A stretch of 64,000 bases of DNA, from contig JASDDO010000016.1 in the NCBI GenBank assembly GCA_030015575.1, positions 67,019,396 through 67,083,395 on the forward strand, in the 5' to 3' direction. The position numbers were made by a program, and so were the translations under genes. Of the stretch, positions 47,825 to 61,425 are shown piece by piece (the first letter of the stretch is position 1; each line of letters starts with the position of its first letter). Below the pieces are notes generated by a model. That model did not search any database and was not told the origin of the DNA. It saw nothing but the letters and a program-made list of their open reading frames with translations. This DNA comes from Agapanthus africanus (Eukaryota; Streptophyta; Magnoliopsida; Asparagales; Amaryllidaceae).

Positions 47825-48103
47825 GATACCTTACAGGGTCCACCATCTACATGCAAACGGTGCCTACCGCTTCTCGAATCGGGTTTCACATACCAATCTC
47901 AGAACCGAGAAAACATATGGTGGACGTCTCGAAATATCATATCAAGAGAAAACGGGTTTTTAAAACAATACATAATTTCCTTTGAAATATAACCACGGTT
48001 CTTAAATCCAGAATCTCATGAAAATAACATCTTAATGCGTATAATCATAAAGCATGATGTATGCAACCATATAACAGAAATGTGAGCATATCAAGTATAT
48101 CAT
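47825..48103 (-). repeat. Ty3-type LTR G, left piece
   Basis: Sequence between A3 and N2. It becomes continuous with 55985 onward once N2 and one ATCAT are removed. Assignment to the same LTR as the right piece is by this continuity only. Confidence 0.45.
48099..48103. other. Target-site duplication of N2, left copy (ATCAT)
   Basis: ATCAT before TGATCGCACG; partner at 55985-55989. Confidence 0.9.
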
Positions 48104-49854
48104 TGATCGCACGCTTTTGGCGTGTCGGATGTTTAAAGAATTTAAGTGTAACCGCGATCAGGATGGTGTCGCTTTGCAGCTAGCCGGTTGAGCACGGGTC
48201 GGTCCACAGGGAGATGGTGGTATCTTACCTTCTTGTCTTAGACGAGTCAACAAAGAATCTTGTATGTGTTTGTTTGATTCTAACCTATGTGTTTATCTGC
48301 AAGTATAAAGTTGTTAAGAAAAGATACGAAATTGTAAGCTAAGAAATCCGTACTCAAAACCTTTGAGCAGAGTCTTGACCAATTGAAGCTAAGCAATTGG
48401 CAACAACGTGGATTAGGGGATTTAAGCGCGGTATTCGTGGAATCTGGCTTATTTACCCTTGTCCTTTCGTTCTTGTCTCTTGCTTTCGCCTCCGGCCAAA
48501 CCGAACGCAACCGGTCGTGGTTAGGAATCACCGTTACCTTGTCAGGGTACGGTGCCTAACTGAGCGCTTGCGTATGGTTTGGGCGAAGTTCAAATGGAAA
48601 ATAACGGGAAAAGGAAATGGCAAAGAAATGTGTTAACTTACAATACCGTATTTCTTCTTAACAATAATAATTACAACATTCACATAATGAACAAAAAAGA
48701 ACAAAAAGAAAAGAACAAAGAAAAGAAAAGATACAAGTAATTAAAGTGCATGAATAAAATTGCAAGTAATAAAAGCAAGAAATAAAAGACAAGGTAATAA
48801 ATTGCGAATAATAAAAAGCGATAAAAAGAATACGAAACTAGGACTCAAGACAAGCATGTGATCAATAGCCAACCCTTAAACTTGCAAGCTCAATGAAGAG
48901 GTTGCAAGATCAAGGGAAGGGTAGAGAACGCATGTGAAATGAAGTGCTAGTCCCGTGAGAAAATACGACCCTTGAGATCAATAACTAACCCTTAACCATT
49001 CAAGCTCAATGAAGAGGTTGAATGAGCAAGAGAAAGCAAAAATCTCAAGGGGAAGAAGAAACACAAGAGAATGATACAAAACCCTCATCTTCATTAATCT
49101 CCCACTCAAAAGCTCTCACTACAATTTCATGGAAAAAGAATGAAGAAGAAGAAGAAGAAAAACTATACAAAAAACTACAAAAGAGTGGACACCAAATTGG
49201 ACCCTTGGTTGAGCTCAAATCTGCTGTATTTATAGGCAGGGAGTTGAAGATCTAGGGCAACAAACTGGACCCATGTGAAAAGACCATCCTACCCCCCAAA
49301 GCCCATGCCCTGAAGCTCCTGTACGGCCGCGGATCCGCCGCCTATAGCCCCCTATGGCCGCGGATCCGTGCCCCTACAGTAGGGTTAGGGTGTGGGTTTT
49401 TCAGTACGGCCCTGGTCTGCTGTCCCCTGTTGTCTGGTACATGTATTTTCTGATAATATTTCCAGAATATCTTCAGAATTCCTGGTCCAAGATTGCGTTA
49501 TCTTTTTCCCTTTTGACTTCTATCTCCCTCGAGCTTCGTGCACCCATTGATTCTTGTGCAGCCCCTCTTGTGCTCTGTGCTTGTCCGAGACACGAATGAC
49601 CGCTGTCATACTTCTTGTCCCAGGAACCGGTACGCAGCACCGGATGGATATGGATGACCGGAACCCGGCTTTTATTTGTTGTCAACAAATGTTCTGTATT
49701 TGGTGTAACTGTGGAGATTTTGTCCTGATTTGCAATATTTGTACTGGAAACCTGTACTCTGTAAATATGTAACAAACACAGATCAAAAGCATCTACCTAT
49801 AAACACACGAGCGTAAGAATGGGCGGTATGAAATGCAGTATTCTATGATGAACA
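48104..49854 (-). repeat. 3' LTR of N2
   Basis: 1751 bp; inverted it reads TGTTCATCATAG...GCGTGCGATCA. Box at 49325-49369 in the variant CCGCGGATCCGC. The polypurine tract and CGAGCA hairpin follow at 49855-49892. Confidence 0.93.
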
Positions 49855-51289
49855 AATACCCCCAAACTTAACTTTTGCTCGTCCCGAGCAAAACCAATTA
49901 TTCGCAAAAAAGAAAATCCTCACCGCACTTTCGCAGGGAACGCAATTGCACTGAGCATGTGCAACAAGCCGTTAAACCTCTAGGTGTCCCTAGTAGGAGG
50001 AGTGTTGTCTCCTGAGGGTTTTCAGCGGATACTACCCACAAAATCCGGTCAAGTTGGTTTTGTAAAATAACTACGATTCAAACCCTAAAGTTTTTGTTTC
50101 AGAAAATAACAATTCTATAATCCTAAGTCTAGACTATCGAACCTTTATTTTTCACACCTCGCTTCTTATTTAACTACAGTTTTTATATGTCTTTACGTGC
50201 AGTGCAATTAGTGTCGTTAAGTTCCAGAAGGATCGATTAAAGTCATCATGTCGCACAATAAAGCCCAGATAACAATTTTAAAAAGGATCACATAAGTTTT
50301 ATAAAGTGTTAAGCATTTTTCAAGTTTCGTTTTCCAGTAAAGTTTCAACTTCAGAATTTCTATCTTCCCTAACAGGAAACTAGGTCTTATTCTTCACTCC
50401 ACCTTTTTCTTGTTTTCATTTCATACACACCTCTGTGAACGTGCAATAGTCTTTGTCATAGAATAAAACCTTCATATCTCCGTTAAAATTTTTATAAAAG
50501 CCTGTCTTTTATCAAGATTATTCTCACACAAAGAACCTTTAGGAATTTTAACTCGGAGAGAACACTTGCTTGACTTTGTTTTAAACTGGACTTTCTAGGC
50601 TTCTTAGCGAGCTTTGGGCCAATGCACCCAAACCAGTTGGTTTTAGGGCATTAGGTGTAGAAACACCCCAGCGGACTTAATTACTCAAGTTACCTAGGTC
50701 CAAAAACAAAAGACAGTTTGACGTGAAAATCAGATGATTTAATACGAACGGAGGTATAACCGGCAGTTCAAATATTTTTTTGGATAAAAGACGTGTTTAG
50801 TGGGTTTGGTGTGTAATCATTCCAATCAAGTTTCCGATGGGTTATTTTTCAGACTTACCTCCAATTACGGCATCAATAACATTCCTTCATATTCGCTTTA
50901 CTTCATAAACTATTCTTGACATTACTTATTTCAGAACAAACCTATTTGATCCTCAGAAAATCATTTATCTGTTTAAAAGTTTATAAAAGACTTGTCATCT
51001 AATTTCAAAAACTCACGACACGTGTAGTGTGATGTAAAGACGTATATCAGCCATAGTTAACTTCAAAGGAGAGTTATCTTTCAGGTTTTCAAAATCTAAA
51101 CATAAGATTTAGTTATTCCTATTTTTTCAAACAAAAACCGTCGAATGTTGAATCAGAGTTCTTCCACAATCTAACTTGACAAAAAGTTTTTATAATTTTT
51201 GGAAATTTTTCGATTTTTGTGGGTTTTTAATAAGGTATGCAAATGCAAAATATACAAATGAATGCGAAGGAAGAAAGCTTACCGAGCAC
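49855..51289 (-). other. N2 3' non-coding region
   Basis: Counterpart of 39224-40491 in N1, with no shared frame. It contains the inverted TGCTCG/CGAGCA hairpin next to the purine tract. Confidence 0.55.
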
Positions 51290-51453
51290 ACCCCAAACTT
51301 AAACTTGACAGTGCCCTCACTGTCAGGCTATACCAAGAGGGTCAAAATTGCCGGCGCTCCCTAAAAACAAATTATATACAACAAAGAAAACAAAAAATAT
51401 ATACAAAAAAGGTGTCCCCCCCAAACTTAAGTGAAACAGTGCTTCTACTGTTT
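51290..51453 (-). other. Hairpin plus G-run cassettes 1 and 2 of N2
   Basis: Inverted copies of the N1 cassettes: AAACAGT...ACTGTTT (51434-51453) and TGACAGTG-CCCT-CACTGTCA (51306-51325), each next to CCCCC-AAACTTAA on the plus strand. Confidence 0.7.
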
Positions 51454-51471
51454 AAGCGATGAAGTTCATGA

Positions 51472-53165
51472 TTAGGGGGGAAAGAACAGTGTCAAGCTAT
51501 ACAAGGCCTTACACAGGCCAAAAGTGAGCACCAACCATTCAAAAATCTTATCTCTGTAAAGCAGTGGCTGGTGAAAGAAGGTGTAGGGAAAAGAGAGAGA
51601 GAATACGCGAGACCGTATTGGGAGAGAAGCAGGATACGGTCTCGGTATATCAGAAGAAGAAGAATGGCGGAAGGGAGTAAGAGGTGGAATACGAACTTGA
51701 GGTTGCAAATGGAGTAAATAGATTAGCACAATTTGTGATGACCGACGTGTGAAAAGTGATTGTGCTAATATACTTACTCGCCGAGAAATTGGGTCGAAAC
51801 CCTCAAGATTCGTAAGAAACCATGGGTACGCCGAACTTGGTAAACCAGACATATGAAATGTAAGTGATACGGGTTCTTGCAAGGTCGGAACGATGGAAAG
51901 GATAGAGGGAAGTGGTTGAGGAAGGTTATCGGTTAAAGGTGCAGGAGGGTGTACACAGTCGATGGAAGGAATAGGATGAATTGGAAAATCCGACTCATCA
52001 ATTAAAACTGGTTCATCCTCAAAACTATCCTCAATGTTCTCTTCAAAATTAAGCTCATCCATGCATTTTTCTTCAAAATCCAGACGCATATGAAGTTCGG
52101 GAAAAACAGTTAAAGACTCGGGATGATGATTTGAAGAGACAAACTCAGCCAAATCTACGGGTTCATCATCCAAAATGTTCCCAGCGTCAATATCCTCAAT
52201 CAAGTGAAAATCAAAATTCTCTAACACCTCAACAAAAGCATGGATATTAATCGATTCTGGTTCTAAAGTGGAGGTGTAAAGGTCAGAAGGTTTGGGATCG
52301 ATTTCACTTGGAAGAGACCCTTCACAATCGGGCAAATAAAATACTACGAAGTCGCACAACTCATTAAACATCTATCTTCAACTGATAAATCATTTGGGAC
52401 ACTCGATAGATTTTCAAAACAGGAGTTGTGGGATTCAATTTGGGACGGATAGGTTTGATTTGAAAGGGGGTACATCTCACTCTCTCCACTCAAATTCACA
52501 GCCTGTCCTGCCGCCTCATCATACATTGAAAAAGTTGGAGCTAGTTGGAAACTAGCTACCGGATCAGTTGGTTGTATGAGAGCGGCCATGGACGCATTCA
52601 ATTCCATCATCTGTTGGCTTGACGCTACCCTAAAGTCTTCCAAGGACTGTTCTAGACTAGACATTGGTTGTGAAGGGGTTTCAGTAAAAGATTCAAAGTT
52701 GTTTGGATACTGAAAACTCCCAAATGGCGGTTCTGATACAATGTCTAGGGAAGGTGTTAAAGTAGGTTAGGGTTGGTAGGAATTGAATGGCTGGACAGGA
52801 GCAGGATCAACATCTGGATAGGAAGGAGAATGGAATTGTTGATCCCAAGAATTTGAAGTGGTGAAAGGAGTGAAAGATCAGCTACGAGATTGTTCAATAC
52901 GTTCAGCAAGAGACATAGGTCTTGTGGCTACAACTGGACTTTCAAAAGGGGTATCAACGCAAGAAGGTGTGAATGTTTGAAATGGTTGATACGAAGTGGA
53001 TTGCGGGGTCCAGTTGTTCGTCTTAGACGCGTCTATCCGATCTTTCAATGAAATTGTGGGCATGGATGGATCGTTCGAAGTTCGGCCAAAACAAGAACCG
53101 TATGAGGTAATGTCTGGTTGTGGGTACCAAAGTTCGGCAAGAGTTTTGCAAGGTGGAGTACCCAT
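51472..53165 (-). pseudogene. Broken copy of the N family ORF
   Basis: Minus-strand pieces match the N1 protein in order: MGTPP...RIEQSRS at the start (53165), MSSLEQSLEDFRVASSQQMM in the middle, and the acidic and SGLPSSAYPWFL parts to the end. The copy has a few breaks. Its existence shows that the ORF belongs to the family rather than being a chance frame in N1. Confidence 0.8.
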
Positions 53166-54216
53166 GATATGAAGAGAGAGAGAAAAAGGTAGAGAAAAGG
53201 AGGGGAAAAAGAATGTGATATATTTTTATTTTTTTTTAAAATTTTTTTTTTTATATTAACAAAAGAATGAAGTATTCACAAAAAGAATATGGACAAAAAT
53301 AATCACGACACAAAAAATACCACACACCTAATCGTTCTAGGGTTAACCTAGGTCAACTAGACCTGCTCCAAAACTTGATTGTCGAAGTAAAACTGTGTCG
53401 AGAAACAGGCTCAAGATACACTGATCACGAGGCCAGGTAAGTGCAGAGATAAGGGGAGGTTTTCCAACGCTTTCGCGAAGTTCCTTAATTAAATAACCCT
53501 TTCTCTTTTGGCGGTTTCGCCGTTAACACTTTCCTAGACACCCCGTAAACAATATACCGTTAAGCAAGCTTCTAAACACAGTTAACTTCTCCTAGTGAGC
53601 GCGAAGTCCTTAAGGCTTAAAGTCTAGTTTCTTTTAAATTTTGTGCGGGTAAACGTAATGCTCAAGTTCGTGATTTGTGGGCCACGGAAAAGGTGATGAA
53701 ATCCTTTACCGTATGTTGTGGGGTTCGCTTGCCCTTAAGTCTGTATTAATGTATGCAATGCGCAAAAAAAATTCTATAAAGAATAAAACAATCGTTTTTT
53801 AGTTTAAGCGCGGCGCTGCAACAAATACGGGTTAATCAATTTTGGCGTTTGCTAGCGAACTTGCAAAGAATCCTGCAAAGAATAGTATATTGGAAGCGTC
53901 GGATTTGAGAAGAAGGTGTTAGTAAAGTACGTACCGTTTAAGTTTTGGGTTAAGAAACCCCCGTTGAATCGAATCCGGTAAGCTTGAAAGGTTCGCTTGC
54001 GCGGGTCAAACTACCCGGATCTTTGGCACTGTACTCCGTAATCACCTTAACTTTGAATGCACACTTTGCACCCCACAATCGCAGTTTGCAAATACGCAAA
54101 AATCTGCACACTTGCCCACAAAAATGATCAAAAAAAACAAAAAGAATATTTTTTTTTATAAATATATACAAAAAGAATATTAACCCGAATAACAAGAAAG
54201 AAAATACGCTACCGTC
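53166..54216 (-). other. N2 leader
   Basis: Counterpart of 36303-37346 in N1, with a T/A-rich run near 53223-53254. Confidence 0.6.
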
Positions 54217-54234
54217 TCCCCGGCAACGGCGCCA
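54217..54234 (-). other. Primer-binding site of N2 (Asp-tRNA type)
   Basis: The plus strand reads TCCCCGGCAACGGCGCCA, the tRNA-Asp 3' end sequence; the element strand is its complement, two bases from the LTR. Confidence 0.93.
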
Positions 54235-54236
54235 TT

Positions 54237-55984
54237 TGATCGCACGCTTTTGGCGTGTCGGATGTTCAAAGAATTTAAGTGTAACCGCGATCAGGACGGT
54301 GTCGCTTTGCAGCTAGCCGGTTGAGCACGGGTCGGTCCACAGGGAGATGGTGGTATCTTACCTTCTTGTCTTAGACGAGTCAATAAAGAATCTTGTATGT
54401 GTTTGTTTGTTTCTAACCTATGTGTTTATCTGCAAGTATAAAGTTGTTAAGATAAGATACGAAAATGTAAGCTAAGAAATCCGTACTCAAAACCTTTGAG
54501 CCGAGTCTTGACCAATTGAAGCTAAGCAATTGGCAACAACGTGGATTAGGGGATTTAAGCGCGGTATTTGTGGAATCCTGCTTATTTACCCTTGTCCTTC
54601 CGTTCTTGTCTCTTGCTTTCGCCTCCGGCCAAACCGAACGCAACCGGTCGTGGTTAGGAATCACTGTTACCTTGTCAGGGTACGGTGCCTAACTGAGCGC
54701 TTGCGTATGGTTTGGGCGAAGTTCAAATGGAAAATAACGGGAAAAGGAATTGGCAAAGAAATGTGTTAACTTACAATACTGTATTTCTTCTTAACAATAA
54801 TAATTACAACATTCACATAATGAACAAAAGAGAACAAAAAGAAAAGAACAAAGAAAAGAAAAGATACAAGTAATTAAAGTGCATGAATAAAATTGCAAGT
54901 AATAAAAGCAAGAAATAAAAGACAAGGTAATAAATTGCGAATAATAAAAAGCGATAAAAAGAATACGAAACTAGGACTCAAGACAAGCATGTGATCAATA
55001 GCCAACCCTTAAACTTGCAAGCTCAATGAAGAGGTTGCAAGATCAAGGGAAGGGTAGAGAACGCATGTGAAATGAAGTGCTAGTCCCGTGAGAAAATACA
55101 ACCCTTGAGATCAATAACTAACCCTTAACCATTCAAGCTCAATGAAAAGGTTGAATGAGCAAGAGAAAGCAAAAATCTCAAGGGGAAGAAGAAACACAAG
55201 AGAATGATACAAAACCCTCATCTTCATTAATCTCCCACTCAAAAGCTCTCACTATAATTTCATGGAAAAAGAATGAAGAAGAAGAAGAAAAACTATACAA
55301 AAAACTACAAAAGAGTGGACACCAAATTGGACCCTTGGTTGAGCTCAAATCTGCTGTATTTATAGGCAGGGAGTTGAAGATCTAGGGCAACAAACTGGAC
55401 CCATGTGAAAAGACCATCCTACCCCCCAAAGCCCATGCCCTGAAGCTCCTGTACGGCCGCGGATCCGCCGCCTATAGACCCCTATGGCCGCGGATCCGCG
55501 CCCCTACAGTAGGGTTAGGGTGTGGGTTTTTCAGTACGGCCCTGGTCTGCTGTCCCCTGTTGTCTGGTATATGTATTTTCTGATAATATTTCCAGAATAT
55601 CTTCAGAATTCCTAGTCCAAGATTGCGTTATCTTTTTCCCTTTTGACTTTTATCTCCCTCGAGCTCCGTGCAACCATTGATTCTTGTGCAGCCCCTCTTG
55701 TGCTCTGTGCTTGTCCGAGACACGAATGACCGCTGTCATACGTCTTGTCCCAGGAACCGGTACGCAGCACCGGACGGATATGGATGACCGGAACCCGGCT
55801 TTTATCTGTTGTCAACAAATGTTCTGTATTTGGTGTAACTGTGGAGATTTTGTCCTGATTTGCAATATTTGTACTGGAAACCTGTACTCTGTAAATATGT
55901 AACAAACACAGATCAAAAGCACCTACCTATAAACACACGAGTGTAAGAATGGGCGGTATGAAATGCAGTATTCTGTGATGAACA
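54237..55984 (-). repeat. 5' LTR of N2
   Basis: 1748 bp, near-identical to 48104-49854; box at 55455-55500; flanked by ATCAT at 55985-55989. Confidence 0.93.
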
Positions 55985-58531
55985 ATCATGCGACATAGTA
56001 TAGTGATGTGAGCATAACAATATATTATTCCAACGAGTCATGTGAAAGTACTGAACAATTAAGAGTAATAACATGATGTTGCAATTCTACTGTGTAAGTG
56101 GCATAGCAATTATCGATGATGAGAGTGTGTGAGCTGGCAAATCCGTGTAAGTGTAACATACACATCATCGATAATTGTGTAGGTGTACTAGTACAGGTAT
56201 ATGTAATGCAATGAGAATATCATGAACGTACCATAAAGTACATCGTAAGAGAAATGCTATAAGGTATACGTATCTAATCTAACCTCTACATAAGGGCTAA
56301 ACTAAGCGGTGTAGACAGAGATTAGATATCTATAACATATCCGAGTCGGTGAATCTATCAATCGGCATCCATCCTGAAAACATCACTTACGGTATAATCC
56401 ATCGTATGGCATCCTCTAATCAAGGGTATGGACAAATCATCAGGTAAAACTCATCATGTACGGTAATCCATCGTACGGAGGCAACAAACAGAATAGGGAT
56501 TCTATCGACCAAAACAACAATGAGGGTAGGGATCTAAAGACTCGCACGACATCTCACTCATCATTCACATAATTATATATATATATACCTATATCCTAGG
56601 TCACATCCGTATCAATCTCATATCATGGGACCTAACAAAGGTATTCATATTCTCATATCGCCATGCATTCGTAACGACATATTAAGCCACATCATCTTAT
56701 TCATCATATCAATATCTCACATCAATGTCATCGTACATATACAATCTATCTTATTACTCTCATGTCGTATTTATCGACCTCATAACATGCCACTATAATC
56801 TCGTATTCATTCTCTTGCAACTACATATATATATCGGGATTCACATTCACATTTCATGACTTCATATATCAATTCGAGACATCCTTTTTATCATATCATT
56901 TCACACTAAAACCATTAAGTGAACGATAAAGGAGTGAAGCGAGGCACCCGAGCGGATAACCCTAAGTCGTGGCATATCTTGTCTCCAAACTATAAATCAC
57001 ATATCATTATTTGCGGGGGTGCTATACGCCATCCAACCGACTTCCCCCATAGATATAAATCTACTCACCTGCGGAACTCATTGTTCAGTTGTAGTCGATG
57101 TGCTTCGCCGTCTCGGAATCCACGTGAAGGTACCTACAATAAATACACAGTCGCAATGCTATTAAAATCATGTCCGGAAAACCGATACGGCACACGGTGC
57201 GCTCATAGTTTAGAACCTATAGCTTACGTATGCAAAAACAACCAAACAACCCTCATCGTTGACGTACAAACGTCAAACGACCAAATCCAAATTCAAATAT
57301 CAAAACCAAGTTTCAAATAACGACAAATATAATACGGAAACTGAGGGAATCACTCCCAGATTCTTGCTCAGGTAATCTGGGACAAAACAAAAAATACAGT
57401 AGCTATCTTATAAGGTATGTAAGTTACAGCCAAAACCCCAACTCCAAAGCTCCTACAGTAACCGGCCCTGCCTTGGAGTTTGGATCTTGTCTTCTCGTGG
57501 TAGTCTCCTATTGGACTAACTAGGTTAATGTATATGTTTGATTCTCTTATAAAGGTCCCGGGTTGCTCCAGATTTCCTGTAGACCCCCAAAAATGTCACA
57601 AACCCGACACGGAAAGTTTCTAAGTTCGTATTTTAGTTTCTATTCGGTGTTCTAGGCCTTAAAATCAACACTAAGGTCATTGTAAACAGCCACTACCTAA
57701 CACAAGTCCACACAATCACCCAAACCCTCTCTTGGAAAATTCCAAACTTCACTAATCAACATCGATTTAACTCTAAACTAACAATAGGATAAACTAAACA
57801 CAATAACTTAAATAAAGTCTAGAATTATACCTCATTTGGAAACTCAAGAATTTTCTTGAGTTGCTCAAAGTCTTCAAAAATCCAACTTTGAAAGGTCCAA
57901 AGTGTTGAGGATGAAATTGTGCATCTTTTTAAAGAAGGGAGTATAGGGTTTTGGTGAAGAAATTGAGATGATTTCATATGGTAGAGAAGGTGGAGGAAGA
58001 GATGAAGAAGGAGATGAAGATGATGATGGAAAATAATGAGGTCAAAGTCTCTCTCCCTCTCTCTCTCTCTCTCTCACCCTCACTCTCTCATATGGCATGT
58101 CATGCTATCATGGATCCCCTCCTCTCTCTCCTCAATTATTCTTTCTTGTCTTCACTTTTCTTTTTCTTTTCTCTTTTACAAACCAAATATCAACAAACCC
58201 ACTACTACAATATGTAACCAAATTGCAACATAACATGGTGCACTAGCCATGGAAAATATAGAAACACGGATTTGGGTTAATCGTGATTAGTAGAGTACTA
58301 ATCAATTTTTTTTATTTAAACTGCATATAATTAATTATAAAAATGCCAAATTCAATAAATCTATTTTTAAATGAATAAATCATTTTAATCTCCAATTATT
58401 TCACAAATATTGGTATATATTTATACCATTTTACGAAAACCCCAAATTCGCAATTCGAATAGTTTTCGCGAAATATATTATTTTAATATTAAATTCCAAA
58501 AATAATATTTTATATTTTCTGAAATGTTACA
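55985..58531 (-). repeat. Ty3-type LTR G, main piece
   Basis: On the minus strand an LTR begins TGTAACATTTCAGAAAATAT at 58531 after a purine tract (AAGCGGGGGAAAT). The first part, with GGAATTTAATATTAAAATAA and TTTCGCGAAAA, resembles LTRs of Del/Tekay-like Ty3 elements as I remember them. The rest has no clear coding; the frame at 56919-57320 is not supported. (AT)n near 56574-56592. The LTR end is not found. Confidence 0.5.
58047..58090 (+). repeat. (CT)n-rich microsatellite
   Basis: CT repeats with interruptions inside LTR G. The frames across it are low-complexity and are not genes. Confidence 0.85.
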
Positions 58532-58899
58532 ATTTCCCCCGCTTAAATAAATTCGGTCCCCGGATTTAAATTTAAACCCCCAAATACTAAAACATTTCGA
58601 TAATCAGCTCAAATCACGGGGCTCCGAAATCACGGAAGATACAGAAATACCACAGCGCATCATGTGCGCCTGAAAAGGAGTATGAAACTCAAAATCGAAC
58701 TCCGTCAAGCGTAACGCAATCACTGGAGTTATAATGGAGATACAAATCTCGAAATCCACTATTGAAATCCAATATACACTAGTCGAATACTATAATACGT
58801 ATATAGTACGTATCCTTGAAAAAATCTCCTAAAACTGAATAAAACACATGCAAAATCTTTTCTAAATCGTCGTGTGATGCGTAACTCATGGCACAAGTG
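58532..58899 (-). mobile_element. G element, 3' end of the interior
   Basis: About 370 bp that starts with the purine tract next to LTR G. No domain is recognisable. It is cut by the A5 LTR at 58900. Confidence 0.45.
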
Positions 58900-59322
58900 T
58901 GTTGGGATTCCTTAGCACCTAGCCTAGGATTTGCATGTATCACACATGCCACAACAAAAATTCAAGGGGGTGCTAAGCAATCAAACTAAGAATCATGCTA
59001 GAAAAATAGGGTAACAAAACTTTGCAATCTAACATTACAAGAGAAGTGAACAAGAATACAACCTTTGTAGATCCGGTCCTTCACTTCTAAAGCTCCGTGT
59101 TGACTTCCCTTCGCTGTGATCATCGAACTCCTGGACTCTAGTGATGGTTCCCTCGGAGAAATGAACAAGCTTGCTCGTAGACTTCGAGGCCGAAGATGAT
59201 CTACGTCGAGGAGACTTAAACCCAATCTACCTCTTCACTAGGTCAAGAACTTCGTGAAGAGAACACCCTAAACTAAATGGCAAGTAGCAGAGGATAATGA
59301 AATAGGAAGTGGGTTCACTTTA
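58900..59322 (-). repeat. A5: terminal piece of a family A LTR
   Basis: The minus strand ends ...GGAATCCCAACA at 58900 and matches the last ~420 bp of the A3/A1 LTRs (GGACCGGATCTACAAAGG, GATCATCTTCGG). No primer site follows, so it is a 3' or solo LTR. It is interrupted by D at 59323. Confidence 0.75.
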
Positions 59323-61412
59323 TGTTGGATATATATATGCCCTAGAGGCCATTATATGATAGTGGATGTACTTGTACATGTATATATATTCAGTATATAT
59401 TCTTGCTCGACATGATAGTATGCTATCTAGTTCTTCTTTATCTGACATGTTGATTTGATCATGCTTTTATTCATTCATACATGCTGATAAAGCCCTGAGG
59501 ATATCGGCTTGACTACTGTGATTATGATGGAGATAATACTAGTGGGACATCTGTAGTCTATAAGCATATCCTGGAAAGTCCCTAGTCGTAGGTATATCGA
59601 GACGGGGCATTGATATACCAGAGTAGACTAGCGTATATGATACTAGACCCATAGGATAGGCGATGAATGTTCCCACATTCATCGATGTTTGACATCAAGA
59701 TCATATACGGGTGCTCAGTAATGACTGGGTACACTGGACGGACTCACCGAGAACTCCTATATGGAATTATATCTATCGTCGGATAGCAGTTCTCAGGTGA
59801 CACTGGTACAGGTTAGTCTGTAGACCCGAGATCGTCATAGAGTCTTGTGTGTTCTCCCACTGTACTTTGATTGCCACCCTACCACGGCTTTACTGAGTCG
59901 TGCAAACAGGTGGCCGTTGGGTACAGTCCCGAGACACACGAAGGCGATGAGCGATAGGAGGGGTTTCGTCTCTCCCGGTATTGGGAATTGATGCTTTGCT
60001 GTGCCCGACTGGTTATATCAGTAAGTCCCTGGCCTGGGCTGCTGAGATTTACTAATAAGTGTTATCCGTAGTTTCTCGATCTGTTATAGACCATTCACCG
60101 GCATGACTTATTAAGTTATTGGGGTCGACGTGACCATCCCTAGGCTCGATATGCAGCATATCTGACAAGAGACCGGACTGTATGGTTGTGTTGTCGGTTG
60201 GCTCGACGGGAGTTGCAGCAAGTTCGCTTGTTTTCTTCTGATCGCTCAATACCCGGGTGGCCGTTACGTTTAGCTGACCGCTTGCGGCTTGGGGGTGCTT
60301 GATATGATCATCACCCACTGCCGGCGTATTGACGAGTCTTAGAGTCCCACAAAGGAGTTACCTAGTCCATGCGAAACGTTGTGGTGCGCGTATGCGATAT
60401 GCGCATGGACCCGATTAAAATGCGTGTATAGGATACCGTATATTGATCGGGCGGCTTGCTTTTGGTGGGGTCGTATGTGATATGGCCGGATTGATAAATC
60501 AAGTGTTGATTTATCATTTAACCATTAGTTTTCTCACTTAAAATCTTTTCTTGTATATGATGGATGTATGCATGCATGTATGCTTTCTTTCTTTTTAGTT
60601 TCATCCACATATGGATGTGCATACATACATACATACATACATCATCCTTCAAGGTTGATTACACATTGAAAATGGTGGCAATATAAGACTCACACCATGG
60701 TTTAAATATATGGATTATTATTTAATTTTTTGTTAAAACAAAAGAAAAGAAGAAAAGGATAATTCATGGTTAGTTTCTACACTCTTCCTTAACCTAACCA
60801 TGCTCACCTACTTCTAACCATGGGTTAACCTTCTCTTTGTGTTTTAACTCAAATTAAATAATATCTTAAACATTTAACCATTGTTTGAGATGAGAAGAAA
60901 TAAATATATATACATATATTTTCATTTTCTTTTCAAGTGTGATTCTTTTTACTCTTGTTCAAAGAAAAGCCATCATCTTCTTCTTCCTTCCTCTTTTGCT
61001 CTCTAGACTGTTGTAGTGAGCAAAATACTTAACAAGATTGGATTTTGAAGTGAGAATAAGAACCAAAAAATCATTCTACACAAGTTTAGCCTACTTGTTT
61101 AGAGTGTTTGCTTCATTTCATTCTCTTGGAAAAGTGAAGTTGTTAGCTTGGACAAGAAGCTTCGGGTGGATCGTCGTGGACACTAGAAGATCTCAAGCGA
61201 ACACTCCTCCAACTCTCAAGAGGCCAAGGAGTCTAGCGTAGGTAGCTACAAAGGTTGTACTCTCTAAACCCTAGTCTTTGTTGCCTTTATATTATGAAAC
61301 CCTAATTTTCTAGGATAAATCCTTTGTATGCTTACTTAGCACCATAAAAATTTGATGTTTGTGACATGTGATACTTTCAAACCTCTCATAGGGTGCTTGG
61401 TAAACCTAACAT
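59323..61412 (+). repeat. 5' LTR of D
   Basis: 2090 bp, TGTTGG...CCTAACA, next to the primer site. A (CATA)n run lies at 60620-60642. Confidence 0.88.
60620..60642 (+). repeat. (CATA)n microsatellite in the D LTR
   Basis: Five to six CATA units, with an imperfect ATGC-rich partner at about 60566-60582. Confidence 0.85.
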
Positions 61413-61413
61413 T

Positions 61414-61425
61414 GGTATCAGAGCC
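61414..61425 (+). other. Primer-binding site of D (Met-tRNA type)
   Basis: TGGTATCAGAGC, one base after the LTR end. Confidence 0.95.

Larger units (their letters stand above)
48104..55984 (-). mobile_element. N2: second copy of the N family, opposite orientation
   Basis: 7881 bp on the minus strand: 5' LTR (55984 to 54237), Asp-tRNA primer site (54217-54234), leader, ORF region (about 53165 to 51472), 3' region with the hairpin cassettes, purine tract, 3' LTR (49854 to 48104). LTR lengths are 1748 and 1751 bp, differing at about 32 positions by eye (1.8%), so it is of similar age to N1. The ends look whole; the ORF has a few breaks. No pol motifs, as in N1. Confidence 0.92.

Noticed and set aside
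56919-57320. 133-residue plus-strand frame
   Set aside because: It lies antisense in LTR G, with no motif I know and no second copy to support it.
57978-58233. Two short frames rich in L, S, E and K
   Set aside because: They are made by a CT microsatellite and purine-rich flanks.
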